From positions 558,001 through 622,000 of the forward strand of contig JADJHZ010000002.1 of NCBI GenBank assembly GCA_016707205.1: 64,000 nt of DNA, read 5' to 3'. The DNA comes from Haliscomenobacter sp. (lineage in GTDB: Bacteria > Bacteroidota > Bacteroidia > Chitinophagales > Saprospiraceae). The notes beneath the pieces were generated by a model that was not told the DNA's origin, did no database searches, and worked only from the letters and a program-made list of their open reading frames with translations. The position numbers and the translations under genes were made by a program. Below are positions 54,783 to 63,056 of this stretch, one piece after another (positions within the stretch are counted from its first letter, which is position 1; the number at the start of each line of letters is the position of its first letter).

Positions 54783-55415
54783 ATGCACAAAAGGGACTTC
54801 AAAGACGCCGCCTATACCGAAATCTCAAGGATCGCCAAAGCGATGGCCAGCCCCGCCCGGCTCGAGATCGTCGATTTCATCGCCAACGGGGAGAAATGCG
54901 TCGAAGATATTGCGCTCCAAACCGGGATCAGCATCGCCAATGCTTCGCAGCATTTGCAGACGCTGAAAAGGGAGCGCCTGGTCAGGGCCCGCAAACACGG
55001 CGTACAGGTATTCTATTCCCTGGCCTCCCCGGAGGTCTACCGCGCCTGGACCAGCCTGCGCGACCTCACCCTGGCGCTTTCGCCCCACCTGCGGGAAGCC
55101 ATGGACCATTTCCGGGTATCGAACGCCTACGACCTTCCCGTGAGCCTGGAAGAAATCGCCGGCAGGCCGGATGTTTGTCTCCTGGACGTGCGCCCGGAGG
55201 ACGAATTCCAAAAAGACCATCTCCCGGAAGCCGTCTGCATCCCGCTGGAGGAACTGGAAGAACGCTGCGCGAGCCTCCCCAAAGACAAGCTCATCATCGC
55301 CTATTGCAGGGGCATGTTCTGCACCCTGGCCGACGAAGCGGTTAAGATGCTCCAGACCAAAGGCTTTATGGCCCGGAAAATCGAAACAAGCGTGCCGGAA
55401 TACGCATTTCTGTGA
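54783..55415 (+). CDS. ArsR regulator fused to a rhodanese domain
   Basis: 210 residues. Residues 1-95 are an ArsR-type winged helix (MASPARLEIVDFIANG; TGISIANASQHLQTLKRERLVRA). Residues 120-205 are a rhodanese (LLDVRPEDEFQKDHLPEA) with the active-site loop ending in CRGMFC, so a persulfide-carrying Cys is present. ArsR-rhodanese fusions respond to sulfur or persulfide signals. The start at ATG 54783 follows the operator. Stop overlaps the start of the MFS gene by 4 bp (GTGA), which indicates translational coupling. Confidence 0.92.
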   Translation: MHKRDFKDAAYTEISRIAKAMASPARLEIVDFIANGEKCVEDIALQTGISIANASQHLQTLKRERLVRARKHGVQVFYSLASPEVYRAWTSLRDLTLALSPHLREAMDHFRVSNAYDLPVSLEEIAGRPDVCLLDVRPEDEFQKDHLPEAVCIPLEELEERCASLPKDKLIIAYCRGMFCTLADEAVKMLQTKGFMARKIETSVPEYAFL

Positions 55416-56614
55416 ACAACGTACAACTCGGCCTTCGCGAAAACTGGAAACAGTTCACCCTTCTGGTCATCATCAATGCGTTCGTCGGCGGGATGGTAGG
55501 ACTGGAACGGACTATTCTGCCGGAACTCGCCGAGCAGGAATTTGAGATGGCCGCCAAAACCGCCATCCTTTCCTTTATTATGGTTTTCGGGGTGGTCAAA
55601 GCGATTACCAATTATTACACCGGCGCCCTGGCCAACCGAATAGGAAGAAAAAACCTTCTGACACTGGGCTGGCTGATCGCCCTGCCCATACCCTTTCTCC
55701 TGATCTACGCGCCCTCTTGGGGGTGGGTTATCCTCGCCAATGCGTTGCTGGGGGTCAACCAGGGGCTGACGTGGTCCAGCACGGTGGTGATGAAGATCGA
55801 TCTGGTTGGGGAGAAGAACCGGGGCCTGGCGATGGGCCTGAACGAATCGGCCGGCTACCTGGCGGTTGGGGGCGTCGCCTTCCTCACCGGGTGGATCGCT
55901 GCCGAATACGGCGTCCGGCCCTATCCGTTTTACCTGGGCATTGCCTTTGCGGCGATCGGACTGCTCTCCAGTTGGCTGCTGGTCAGGGATACCGGCCATC
56001 ACGTCCACGCAGAAACGACATCCAGTACCCTGCCGCTGTTGAAGAACGTGTTTTGGGAAACCACCTGGAAAAACCGCCATCTGGGTGCCATCTCGCAGGC
56101 GGGCCTCGTCAACAACCTCAACGACGGGATGGTGTGGGGGCTCTTCCCGATTTTGCTCGCTTCCAGAAATTTCGACCTGGCCCAAACGGGAAAGATCGCA
56201 GCGCTTTACCCCATCGTCTGGGGATTGGGGCAGTTGTTCACCGGAAAAATGGCAGATCGCCTCCCCAAGAAAAGCATGCTGTTCTGGGGAATGTTGGCGC
56301 AGGGCCTGGCGCTGCTGGGTATGCTCTTTGCCTCCAGCTTTTTCCACTTTGCCGCGCTGTCGGCAGTGCTGGGCATAGGCACGGCAGTGGTCTATCCCAC
56401 CTTTCTCGCCGCCATTGCCGACTACGCTCACCCCCGGCAGCGGGCCGAAAGCATCGGCGTGTTCCGCTTGTGGCGCGACCTGGGCTACGCCGTCGGCGCC
56501 CTGCTCACAGGCATTCTGGCCGACTCCCTGGGCATTCTCTGGGCAATAGGCGCCATCGGGTTTTTGACCCTGGTTTCTTCTATCGTTATTCTGGTCAGAA
56601 TGAACGGCCGGTAA
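55412..56614 (+). CDS. MFS transporter
   Basis: 400 residues with about twelve membrane segments. The GTG start overlaps the ArsR-rhodanese stop. Motifs include RIGRKNLLTLGWLIALPIPF and GLNESAGYLAVGGVAFLTGW. It is probably the target of the ArsR-rhodanese regulator. The substrate is unknown; sulfur compounds are a plausible guess from the regulator only. Confidence 0.92.
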   Translation: MNNVQLGLRENWKQFTLLVIINAFVGGMVGLERTILPELAEQEFEMAAKTAILSFIMVFGVVKAITNYYTGALANRIGRKNLLTLGWLIALPIPFLLIYAPSWGWVILANALLGVNQGLTWSSTVVMKIDLVGEKNRGLAMGLNESAGYLAVGGVAFLTGWIAAEYGVRPYPFYLGIAFAAIGLLSSWLLVRDTGHHVHAETTSSTLPLLKNVFWETTWKNRHLGAISQAGLVNNLNDGMVWGLFPILLASRNFDLAQTGKIAALYPIVWGLGQLFTGKMADRLPKKSMLFWGMLAQGLALLGMLFASSFFHFAALSAVLGIGTAVVYPTFLAAIADYAHPRQRAESIGVFRLWRDLGYAVGALLTGILADSLGILWAIGAIGFLTLVSSIVILVRMNGR

Positions 56615-56681
56615 GCCGGCTTCCTCAAAGTAACCTATTGTCCCGTCCGATATTTTTCTTTAACTTCCTTCGAAAAAAGCG

Positions 56682-57347
56682 ATGGAAGAAAAGCTGAAAT
56701 CGGAAGGCGTATGTATTTACTGCGGTAAAAAATATTCCAAACAAGGAATTAGCCGCCACCTGAGTACCCATCTGAACCAGTTGCCCGCCTCGGAAAAGCA
56801 TACGGCGCTGCATCTGCGCGTCGATGGCGGCCCTTACTTTCTCAATTTGCTGGTAGATGCTAAGGCCACCTTATCGACCCTCGACGAGTTTCTTCGAGAC
56901 ATTTGGCTGGAGTGCTGCGGACATTTGAGCCGGTTTTCCTACGGCTCCTGGAGGGATGAATTGCCCCAAGACGGCAAAATGCAACGCTTCCTATCCCCAG
57001 ATACAACAGTTTGGTACGCTTACGACTTTGGCAGTACCACCGAGCTTACCATCCGTTGTTTGGCCGCTTATCCTGCTGATGTAAAAAGGAAAATAGACCT
57101 ATTATCCCGCAATGAACCCTTTCCCACCATGTGCGACCGGTGTGGAAAAGCACCCGCCGAACGGCTCTGTACAGGACATTGGAGCGACGAGGAGGAACGC
57201 TTCTTTTGCGAATCATGTGCCGCTATTCATGAGGAAGCCTGCGTATACGGCGAACAAATGGTCCCGGTTACCAACTCCCCCCGCATGGGCCAATGCGGTT
57301 ACGATGGCGGAAGAATCGATGTGGAACGGGATCGGTTTAAAGGGTAG
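56682..57347 (+). CDS. Zinc-finger protein with pRiA4b ORF-3-like domain
   Basis: 221 residues. The N-terminus has a C2H2 pattern (CIYCGKKYSKQGISRHLSTH). The middle resembles a pRiA4b ORF-3-like fold (LDEFLRDIWLECCGHLSRF; WYAYDFGSTTELTI). The C-terminal third has another Cys set (CDRCGKAPAERLC; FFCESCAAIHEEAC). No partner gene is obvious. The pRiA4b-like family is found near mobile elements and is otherwise uncharacterised. Part of its 3' coding sequence is repeated in the DNA beyond the stop (57459-57489), see the repeat entry. Confidence 0.8.
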   Translation: MEEKLKSEGVCIYCGKKYSKQGISRHLSTHLNQLPASEKHTALHLRVDGGPYFLNLLVDAKATLSTLDEFLRDIWLECCGHLSRFSYGSWRDELPQDGKMQRFLSPDTTVWYAYDFGSTTELTIRCLAAYPADVKRKIDLLSRNEPFPTMCDRCGKAPAERLCTGHWSDEEERFFCESCAAIHEEACVYGEQMVPVTNSPRMGQCGYDGGRIDVERDRFKG

Positions 57348-57590
57348 AGGGGCGTGGAGGCAATGTGCAGACAACAAGGAATGGTGGACGGGAAACGCCG
57401 GTCGGGGGACCGGCGGATAGTTCCGCCCGGAATCTGAGGATTCCGGCGAACAGTGGGTGGAAAAGCACCCGCCGAATGGCTCTGTACAGAGCGTGGGCTG
57501 AGGCAGAGCCTCCAGGAGGTAGTGGACACGAGGCAGGAGTCTCGCGCCAGGATAATAGTTCCGCACGGAACTGAGGATTCCGGCGAACAG
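57144..57590. repeat. Duplicated segments in and after the zinc-finger gene
   Basis: GTGGAAAAGCACCCGCCGAA and the following GGCTCTGTACAG occur inside the gene (about 57144-57175) and again at 57457-57489 with one base changed. A second pair, ATAGTTCCGC...GAACAG, lies at 57417-57453 and 57555-57590. The pattern suggests recent duplications, or a repeat family whose members extend into the coding sequence. Confidence 0.7.
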
Positions 57591-57651
57591 GGTCCCTGAT
57601 CTCTGATCCCTGATCTCTGATCCCTGATCCCTGATCCCTTTTCTCTACTCC
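57348..57651. other. 304-bp repeat-filled intergenic region
   Basis: No gene. It holds the duplicated segments and the 7-bp tandem array at 57597-57638. Convergent ends of the zinc-finger and ALDH16 genes. Confidence 0.65.
57597..57638. repeat. Six-copy 7-bp tandem repeat (TGATCCC/TGATCTC)
   Basis: Units TGATCTC, TGATCCC, TGATCTC, TGATCCC, TGATCCC, TGATCCC occupy 57597-57638 without gaps. A variable-number tract of this kind can change by slippage. It is just downstream of the ALDH16 stop. Confidence 0.85.
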
Positions 57652-60042
57652 CTACTCCCCATACGGTATCCAAATATTCTTCACCTGCGTCGCCTGCCGC
57701 AAAAAGGCCTCTCCCTGCCCATGGGCGGGGTTCATCCAGTCGCGATACCGGCCGTGGTTTACCCAGGCGCGCTTCATGTTGCCAGCGGAGTCGTGCTCGA
57801 CCATCTGACTTCCGGCCTGATGGCCGAAATACCAAATCCCGTCTACGTCGAGGTGGTTGGCAAGGACTTTGGCCAATGCCTCCTGCTTGCCCGTGACGAT
57901 ATTGAGCACGCCGCCCGGCACGTCGGAGGTGTCGAGTACCTGGTAAACGTCGGTGGCGGAAAGGGGGAACGACTCCGAAGGAACAGCCACCACCCGGTTG
58001 CCCATCGCGATGGCTGGAATGACAGCCGACAGAAAGCCCAGCAGCGGCGATTCGTCGGGGCAGATGACACCCATGACGCCGATAGGTTCGGGCATGGCGA
58101 GGGTGACGTTGCGCAGAACGGTATGGTGGACGTGGCCGTCGTACTTGTCGGCCATGGCCGCATAGTAAAAGATGCGCTCTACGGAGGCATCGACTTCCCG
58201 CTGCCCATCTTCCGGGCTGCAGCCGGTGAGGCCGGCGATGCGGCCGGCGAATTCGGCCGACCGGGCGGCGAGGTTTTCGGCGAGAAAATAAAGCACCTGG
58301 GCTCTGGCATGGCCCGTAGCCGAGGCCCAGCCGCGGGCGGCATGGGCGGCTTCCACGGCGTTGCGGATATCCTTGCGGTTGCCATCCCCTACTTCGCCGA
58401 GAAGCAGGTTATCGGGACCGTAAACAGGCAGACTGTACCCGCTGTCGGGCCTAACCTGCTTGCCGCCGATGTACAGCTTGGGGGTGCGGTCGACAGGCGG
58501 CATACCCGCTATCCCGCTTTCGCGGCTTTGGGTTTTTGCCTTTTTCAGCACAACCGGTTTATCAAAGAAGGCGTCTTCCACCGTTTGTCTGACGTATTCG
58601 TAAAGTCCCTCCTTCCCTCCTTCCCTGCCGAAGCCCGATTCCCGGTAGCCCCCGAACCCGGAGGCGGCGTCGAATACGTTGGTGCAGTTGATCCATACCG
58701 TGCCGGCCTTGACCTGTGGCGCGATGTCGAGCGCGAGGTTGATATTGTCGGTCCAGATGCTGGCTGCCAGGCCGTAGCGGGTATTGTTCGCCAGTTGGAC
58801 CGCCTCTGCCGGGGTACGGAAGGTCATCGCCACCAGCACGGGGCCAAAGATCTCTTCCTGGGCGATGACATGCGCCGGGGATACCTCGGTGAACAGCGTC
58901 GGCGGATAGAAATAGCCTTCTGCGGGGCAGGCCCAGGAGGGCTGCCAGAGGCGGGCGCCTTCCTCGACCCCTTTGCGGACCAATTCCTCAATGGTTCGGA
59001 GTTGGACGGGCGCTACGATGGCGCCGATATCGATGCTCTTATCCAGGGGGTCGCCTACACGGAGCTTTTCCATCCTCGCCCGGATTTTGGCATACAGCTT
59101 TTTCGCCACGCTTTCCTGTACCAGAAGGCGGGAGCCGGCGCAACACACCTGCCCCTGGTTGAACCAGATGGCGTCGACCACCCCTTCCACCACGCTGTCG
59201 AGATCCGAGTCTTCGAAAACGATAAAAGGCGATTTACCGCCCAGTTCCAGGGATAATTTCTTACCCGACCCAGCGGTCGCTTTCCGGATGATCCGGCCCA
59301 CTTCGGTCGATCCGGTGAAGGCGATTTTATCGACCCCCTCGTGTTTGGTCAGCGCGGCGCCGGTTTCCCCAGCGCCGGTTACGACGTTGACCACTCCGGG
59401 AGGCAGACCAGCATTCCGGCATATTTCGGCGAACAGCAGGGCGGTAAGGGGCGTGTATTCCGCCGGTTTGAGCACCACCGTGTTGCCCATAGCCAGGGCG
59501 GGGGCGATTTTCCAGGCCAGCATCAGCAGGGGGAAATTCCAGGGAATGATCTGACCGACGACGCCCACTTCCCTGTAGCCGGCAAGCTCGGTGTCGCGCA
59601 GTTGCGCCCATCCGGCATGGTAGTAAAAGTGGCGCGCAACGAGCGGAATATCGATGTCTCGGGTTTCGCGGATGGGTTTGCCGTTGTCGAGGGATTCCAG
59701 GACAGCGAATAATCGGCTATACTTTTGGATCTGGCGGGCCAGGGCATAGAGGTAGCGCGCCCGGGCATGGCCGCTCAAAGCGGCCCAGTGGGGCAGTGCC
59801 TGGCGGGCGGCGGCAACGGCGCGGCCGACGTCGTCGGGTCCGCCTTCTGCAATCCGGGCCAGGAATTCCTTATTGGCCGGGTTGACGGTCTCGAAGTATT
59901 TCCCAGATACCGGCGGCGCCCATTCGCCGTTGATGAACAACCGGAATTCGCGTTGGTGCGCATCCAGCCACTGATCGGCGGCGTCGCGGCTTTCGGGGGC
60001 GGGGCCGTATTCCATCGTTTCGAATAAGTCTTTGATTTTCAT
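57652..60042 (-). CDS. Two-domain aldehyde dehydrogenase, ALDH16 type
   Basis: 796 residues from ATG 60042 (MKIKDLFETMEY); the frame is open upstream but overlaps deoC. The first half is a full ALDH: PWNFPLLMLAWKIAPALAMGN, LELGGKSPFIVFED, NQGQVCCAGSRLLV (catalytic Cys), and GGYRESGFGREGG. The second half (from about residue 530) is a second, shorter ALDH-like domain without an equivalent Cys. This matches the ALDH16 family, where the second domain is structural. The downstream 3' end abuts repeat DNA. DeoC precedes it by 23 bp in the same direction. Confidence 0.93.
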   Translation of the reverse strand: MKIKDLFETMEYGPAPESRDAADQWLDAHQREFRLFINGEWAPPVSGKYFETVNPANKEFLARIAEGGPDDVGRAVAAARQALPHWAALSGHARARYLYALARQIQKYSRLFAVLESLDNGKPIRETRDIDIPLVARHFYYHAGWAQLRDTELAGYREVGVVGQIIPWNFPLLMLAWKIAPALAMGNTVVLKPAEYTPLTALLFAEICRNAGLPPGVVNVVTGAGETGAALTKHEGVDKIAFTGSTEVGRIIRKATAGSGKKLSLELGGKSPFIVFEDSDLDSVVEGVVDAIWFNQGQVCCAGSRLLVQESVAKKLYAKIRARMEKLRVGDPLDKSIDIGAIVAPVQLRTIEELVRKGVEEGARLWQPSWACPAEGYFYPPTLFTEVSPAHVIAQEEIFGPVLVAMTFRTPAEAVQLANNTRYGLAASIWTDNINLALDIAPQVKAGTVWINCTNVFDAASGFGGYRESGFGREGGKEGLYEYVRQTVEDAFFDKPVVLKKAKTQSRESGIAGMPPVDRTPKLYIGGKQVRPDSGYSLPVYGPDNLLLGEVGDGNRKDIRNAVEAAHAARGWASATGHARAQVLYFLAENLAARSAEFAGRIAGLTGCSPEDGQREVDASVERIFYYAAMADKYDGHVHHTVLRNVTLAMPEPIGVMGVICPDESPLLGFLSAVIPAIAMGNRVVAVPSESFPLSATDVYQVLDTSDVPGGVLNIVTGKQEALAKVLANHLDVDGIWYFGHQAGSQMVEHDSAGNMKRAWVNHGRYRDWMNPAHGQGEAFLRQATQVKNIWIPYGE

Positions 60043-60065
60043 AGCAAGAAAAGATTTAGGGCTGG

Positions 60066-61040
60066 TTAGCCCATCGGATGCCGGTAATCGGCGGAATACG
60101 TTCCGGTGACGAAATGTTCCAACTGGCGTTCGATATCGGTGAGCAGGCTGCTGGCGCCAAAGCGGAACAGGCGGGGGCTCAGCCAGTCGTTGCCCAGTTC
60201 TTCCTTCATCAGGATCAGCCAGTCCAGGGCTTGTTTGGCGGTGCGGATGCCGCCGGCGGGTTTGAAGCCTACCTGAAATCCCGTTCGTTCGTAATATTCG
60301 CGGATGGCGCGCACCATGACGAGGCTTACCGGAAGGGTGGCGTTGACGCTTTCCTTGCCGGTACTGGTTTTGATGAAATCGGCCCCGGCCATCATACAAA
60401 CGTGGCTGGCTTTGGCGACGTTGGTCAACGTGGCCAGCTCGCCGGTGGCGAGGATCGTCTTCATGTGGGCGGGGCCGCACGCTTCCCGGAACGAGACCAC
60501 TTCTTCGTAGAGGTTTTCCCATTCCCCTCTCAGCACGTGGGCACGGCTGATGACAATGTCGATCTCCTGCGCTCCCGCCTTAACCGATGCCCCGATTTCT
60601 TCGAGTTTTTGGGCCATAGGGATTTGCCCGGCAGGGAAACCTGTAGACACGGCAGCCACCGGAATATCGCTGCCTTCCAGGGCATCCAGGGCGGCGGCGA
60701 TGAGGTTGTGGTAGACGCAAACCGCGCCGGTGTGCAGGCCAAGATCGCCTACTCCCATGCGCTCCAACAGGTCCTGCCTGACCGGTTGCCGGGCTTTGGC
60801 GCAAAGCCGCACGACGTTGCCGGGCGTATCGTCGCCAGCCAGGGTCGTGAGGTCCATACAGGCGATGGCGCGCAGCAACCACGCAGCCTGCCATTCCTTC
60901 TTGACCGTACGGCGTTTGCCAAGCGTATCTGCCCGGCGTTCCACGGCAGACCGGTTGACGCGGATGCTTTTGATCCATTCCAGATCGAGGGGCAGGATGG
61001 GCACGCGAGGGTGCGTTTTTTGTTTTTCTTTGTCCTTCAT
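60066..61040 (-). CDS. deoC: Deoxyribose-phosphate aldolase, animal DERA type
   Basis: 324 residues. It cleaves 2-deoxyribose 5-phosphate to glyceraldehyde 3-phosphate and acetaldehyde. The Schiff-base Lys lies in GADFIKTSTGKESVNAT; GFKPAGGIRTAKQ is the second conserved block. The length and sequence (for example RRTVKKEWQAAWLL, FIKTSTGKE, KTILATGELATLTN) resemble animal DERA rather than the 259-residue E. coli enzyme. The neighbouring ALDH16 could oxidise the acetaldehyde formed. Confidence 0.95.
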   Translation of the reverse strand: MKDKEKQKTHPRVPILPLDLEWIKSIRVNRSAVERRADTLGKRRTVKKEWQAAWLLRAIACMDLTTLAGDDTPGNVVRLCAKARQPVRQDLLERMGVGDLGLHTGAVCVYHNLIAAALDALEGSDIPVAAVSTGFPAGQIPMAQKLEEIGASVKAGAQEIDIVISRAHVLRGEWENLYEEVVSFREACGPAHMKTILATGELATLTNVAKASHVCMMAGADFIKTSTGKESVNATLPVSLVMVRAIREYYERTGFQVGFKPAGGIRTAKQALDWLILMKEELGNDWLSPRLFRFGASSLLTDIERQLEHFVTGTYSADYRHPMG

Positions 61041-61079
61041 CGGTTTTTCCTTGGTGCAGGTTAAGCTAAAATTTCAGGT

Positions 61080-62735
61080 TTACCGACTGGCACGAATGCT
61101 CCACACCTCCCCCTCCATACCCGTCAACTGCCAGTGTCCCAGGGAGATGGGAATATTATCGATGGCGTTGAGCTGGTCAAAGAACCGATGGAGGCGGAAA
61201 GGCTGGTTTTGCGCTTCCTGCAACCGGGCGTACTCCGCCAGGGCTTGCTCCACGAGGTGTTTGCCGGTGATATAACTGGTTCCGTAACCCGGTTGCCTCA
61301 GGTAAAGGTGTTGTTCAAAGATGCGCAGTTCCTTCTCCGTTTTCATCCATCCGCGCGGGGTATACTCCGAATGGATTCCGCCCGCTTCCTCCATGGTCAT
61401 CTCGTTGGCATGGGCATAGAGGGAGCCCAGGCCTCGGGCAGCGCGCTGGGCGATCAGGATGTATACGATCTCCCGGACTCTGGGGTTATCGTCGTACAGG
61501 CCTGCCTGCATGAACAACTCCTCGACCGCTGTGGCCATCCCTTCGTTCCTGGAATCGAAAATATTGTACAATAGCGGGCCCCGGCGGATCTCGCTGGCGT
61601 GCGGTTCCTGATCCATGCGCGCCAGCTCGAACCAATGGTAAAAATGCGAGTACAGGGGCCGGGGATCGTAATGAGCGCCAATCCAGAAAAAGTGACGTTT
61701 TTCTTTCGGAACAAACTGGCCCAGATGTTCCCGCAATGCCGGTTCGAAATAGGGTTTCACGGTGACGATTGCTTCCTCTTCCAGGAACCGCATCAGGCTT
61801 TGAGCCGATGCCTCGGCCAGCGCATGATAAGCCTCCGGGGTTTCTGCTGAAACCAGGGGCGGCAATTTCCGGTTGCGGTGTTCTTCCAGTTTCAGCGAAG
61901 CCCAGGCCCGGCTGAGCTCGCGTTTGAGGAGCATGACCTCGTCTTCCCAGGTCAGTGGCACCAGATGCACGTTTTGGATATACCAGGTATAATTTTCCTT
62001 CCCGATGCCCGAGGGACCGGTTTTGGTTTTGGCTTCCGTTTCCAACCAGCTTACGAAGTCATTTGTAGAGGCAATGGCCGTTTGGATGGCATTGGACAGT
62101 TCGTCGTCCCCCTTGATGCCTGGTTGCTCCAGAAGCGCGCGCAGATCGTCTGTTTGGGAACGGATATCGCGGATACCGGTTATCCAGAGATCTTTTGCGT
62201 TGCCGGTCAGGTTGGTTTTGGCTTGAGCGTTCAAGGGTGGGATGACCCCTAAATCGCCCACCAGGCGGGTTCGCTCCGCAGCGCTCAACGGAAAGGAATA
62301 CGTCCAAAGCTCGGTAGTGGCATGGTGCGTGGGGCCTTCGTGGGCGGGCACATCGCTGCGATCGGTCCAGACGGATTTATAAAACGCCGGGTCGCGTACC
62401 CAGGGCTGAAGTACCCGATGGTTGAAGTCATACCCGTTCATCTCTGCCCACACGATGTGCCAATCTACCCGCTGCGCCACCGGCCAGCCGGAGGTGTCGA
62501 TGGAGAGCAATTTCGCCTGAAGCTTTTTAAAGCCTGGCCCGCGTTCTTTAAAGGTTCCGGAGGTGTAATCGGGCGCGCCATCCTTTAAGGGAGGGCGCTC
62601 AAAAGCCCGCCAATCGCGAAACAACGAAACCAGATCCTGGTAATCCGTCAAGGGAGTAGAATCGGTTACGCCGGGTGCGCAACCCGAAACAAGGACAAAT
62701 GCGAAGCTTGCAAAGAGAATCAAATGGCGAACCAT
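61080..62735 (-). CDS. DUF885 lipoprotein
   Basis: 551 residues. The signal peptide has a lipobox-like VLVSGCAPG, so the mature protein should be lipid-anchored at the Cys. DUF885 core features: REHLGQFVPKEKRHFFWIGAHYDP, FDSRNEGMATAVEELFMQAGL (HExxx-like Glu position), and PGYGTSYITGKHLVEQALAE. Family members are predicted metallopeptidases; the substrate is unknown. It lies upstream of deoC by 40 bp in the same direction, so the three genes may form an operon. Confidence 0.9.
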   Translation of the reverse strand: MVRHLILFASFAFVLVSGCAPGVTDSTPLTDYQDLVSLFRDWRAFERPPLKDGAPDYTSGTFKERGPGFKKLQAKLLSIDTSGWPVAQRVDWHIVWAEMNGYDFNHRVLQPWVRDPAFYKSVWTDRSDVPAHEGPTHHATTELWTYSFPLSAAERTRLVGDLGVIPPLNAQAKTNLTGNAKDLWITGIRDIRSQTDDLRALLEQPGIKGDDELSNAIQTAIASTNDFVSWLETEAKTKTGPSGIGKENYTWYIQNVHLVPLTWEDEVMLLKRELSRAWASLKLEEHRNRKLPPLVSAETPEAYHALAEASAQSLMRFLEEEAIVTVKPYFEPALREHLGQFVPKEKRHFFWIGAHYDPRPLYSHFYHWFELARMDQEPHASEIRRGPLLYNIFDSRNEGMATAVEELFMQAGLYDDNPRVREIVYILIAQRAARGLGSLYAHANEMTMEEAGGIHSEYTPRGWMKTEKELRIFEQHLYLRQPGYGTSYITGKHLVEQALAEYARLQEAQNQPFRLHRFFDQLNAIDNIPISLGHWQLTGMEGEVWSIRASR

Positions 62736-63056
62736 GAACCGATGTTTTGGTGACGAAAGGAATATTTTGTTGGCTTAATCAGGGAAGTTCACTAAATGTA
62801 AGGCGCATTTTCAGAACGGACAAGAATTAAGGGCCAATCCCTTTAGCCGGCGCTTGCCCGAATGGCAAAAAAACCGTAACTTAGAGGAAATTGGCATTTG
62901 CTCTTTCCGGGCATACCGGCGTACGGCGCGTCTTCACTCCTTCCCTAACTTGGTTCACCCGACGGTGCGGTTTTTTCTGTATCCACGAGTTCGCTTGCGG
63001 TCAAAAAGCCTGCGTGTGTTGAGGATTTAACAATAACTCAAATAAAACCAAACGTC
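62736..63056. other. 321-bp divergent region between the DUF885 gene and the last gene
   Basis: Intergenic DNA with presumably two divergent promoters. I see only weak matches to the TAnnTTTG box (TAACTTAG near 62878), and no RNA or repeat. Confidence 0.45.

Noticed and set aside
57597..57638. CRISPR-like tandem units
   Set aside because: Units are only 7 bp with no spacers and no cas genes nearby.
60043..60522. Upstream extension of the ALDH16 frame
   Set aside because: It overlaps deoC on the same strand in another frame, and the family start is at 60042.
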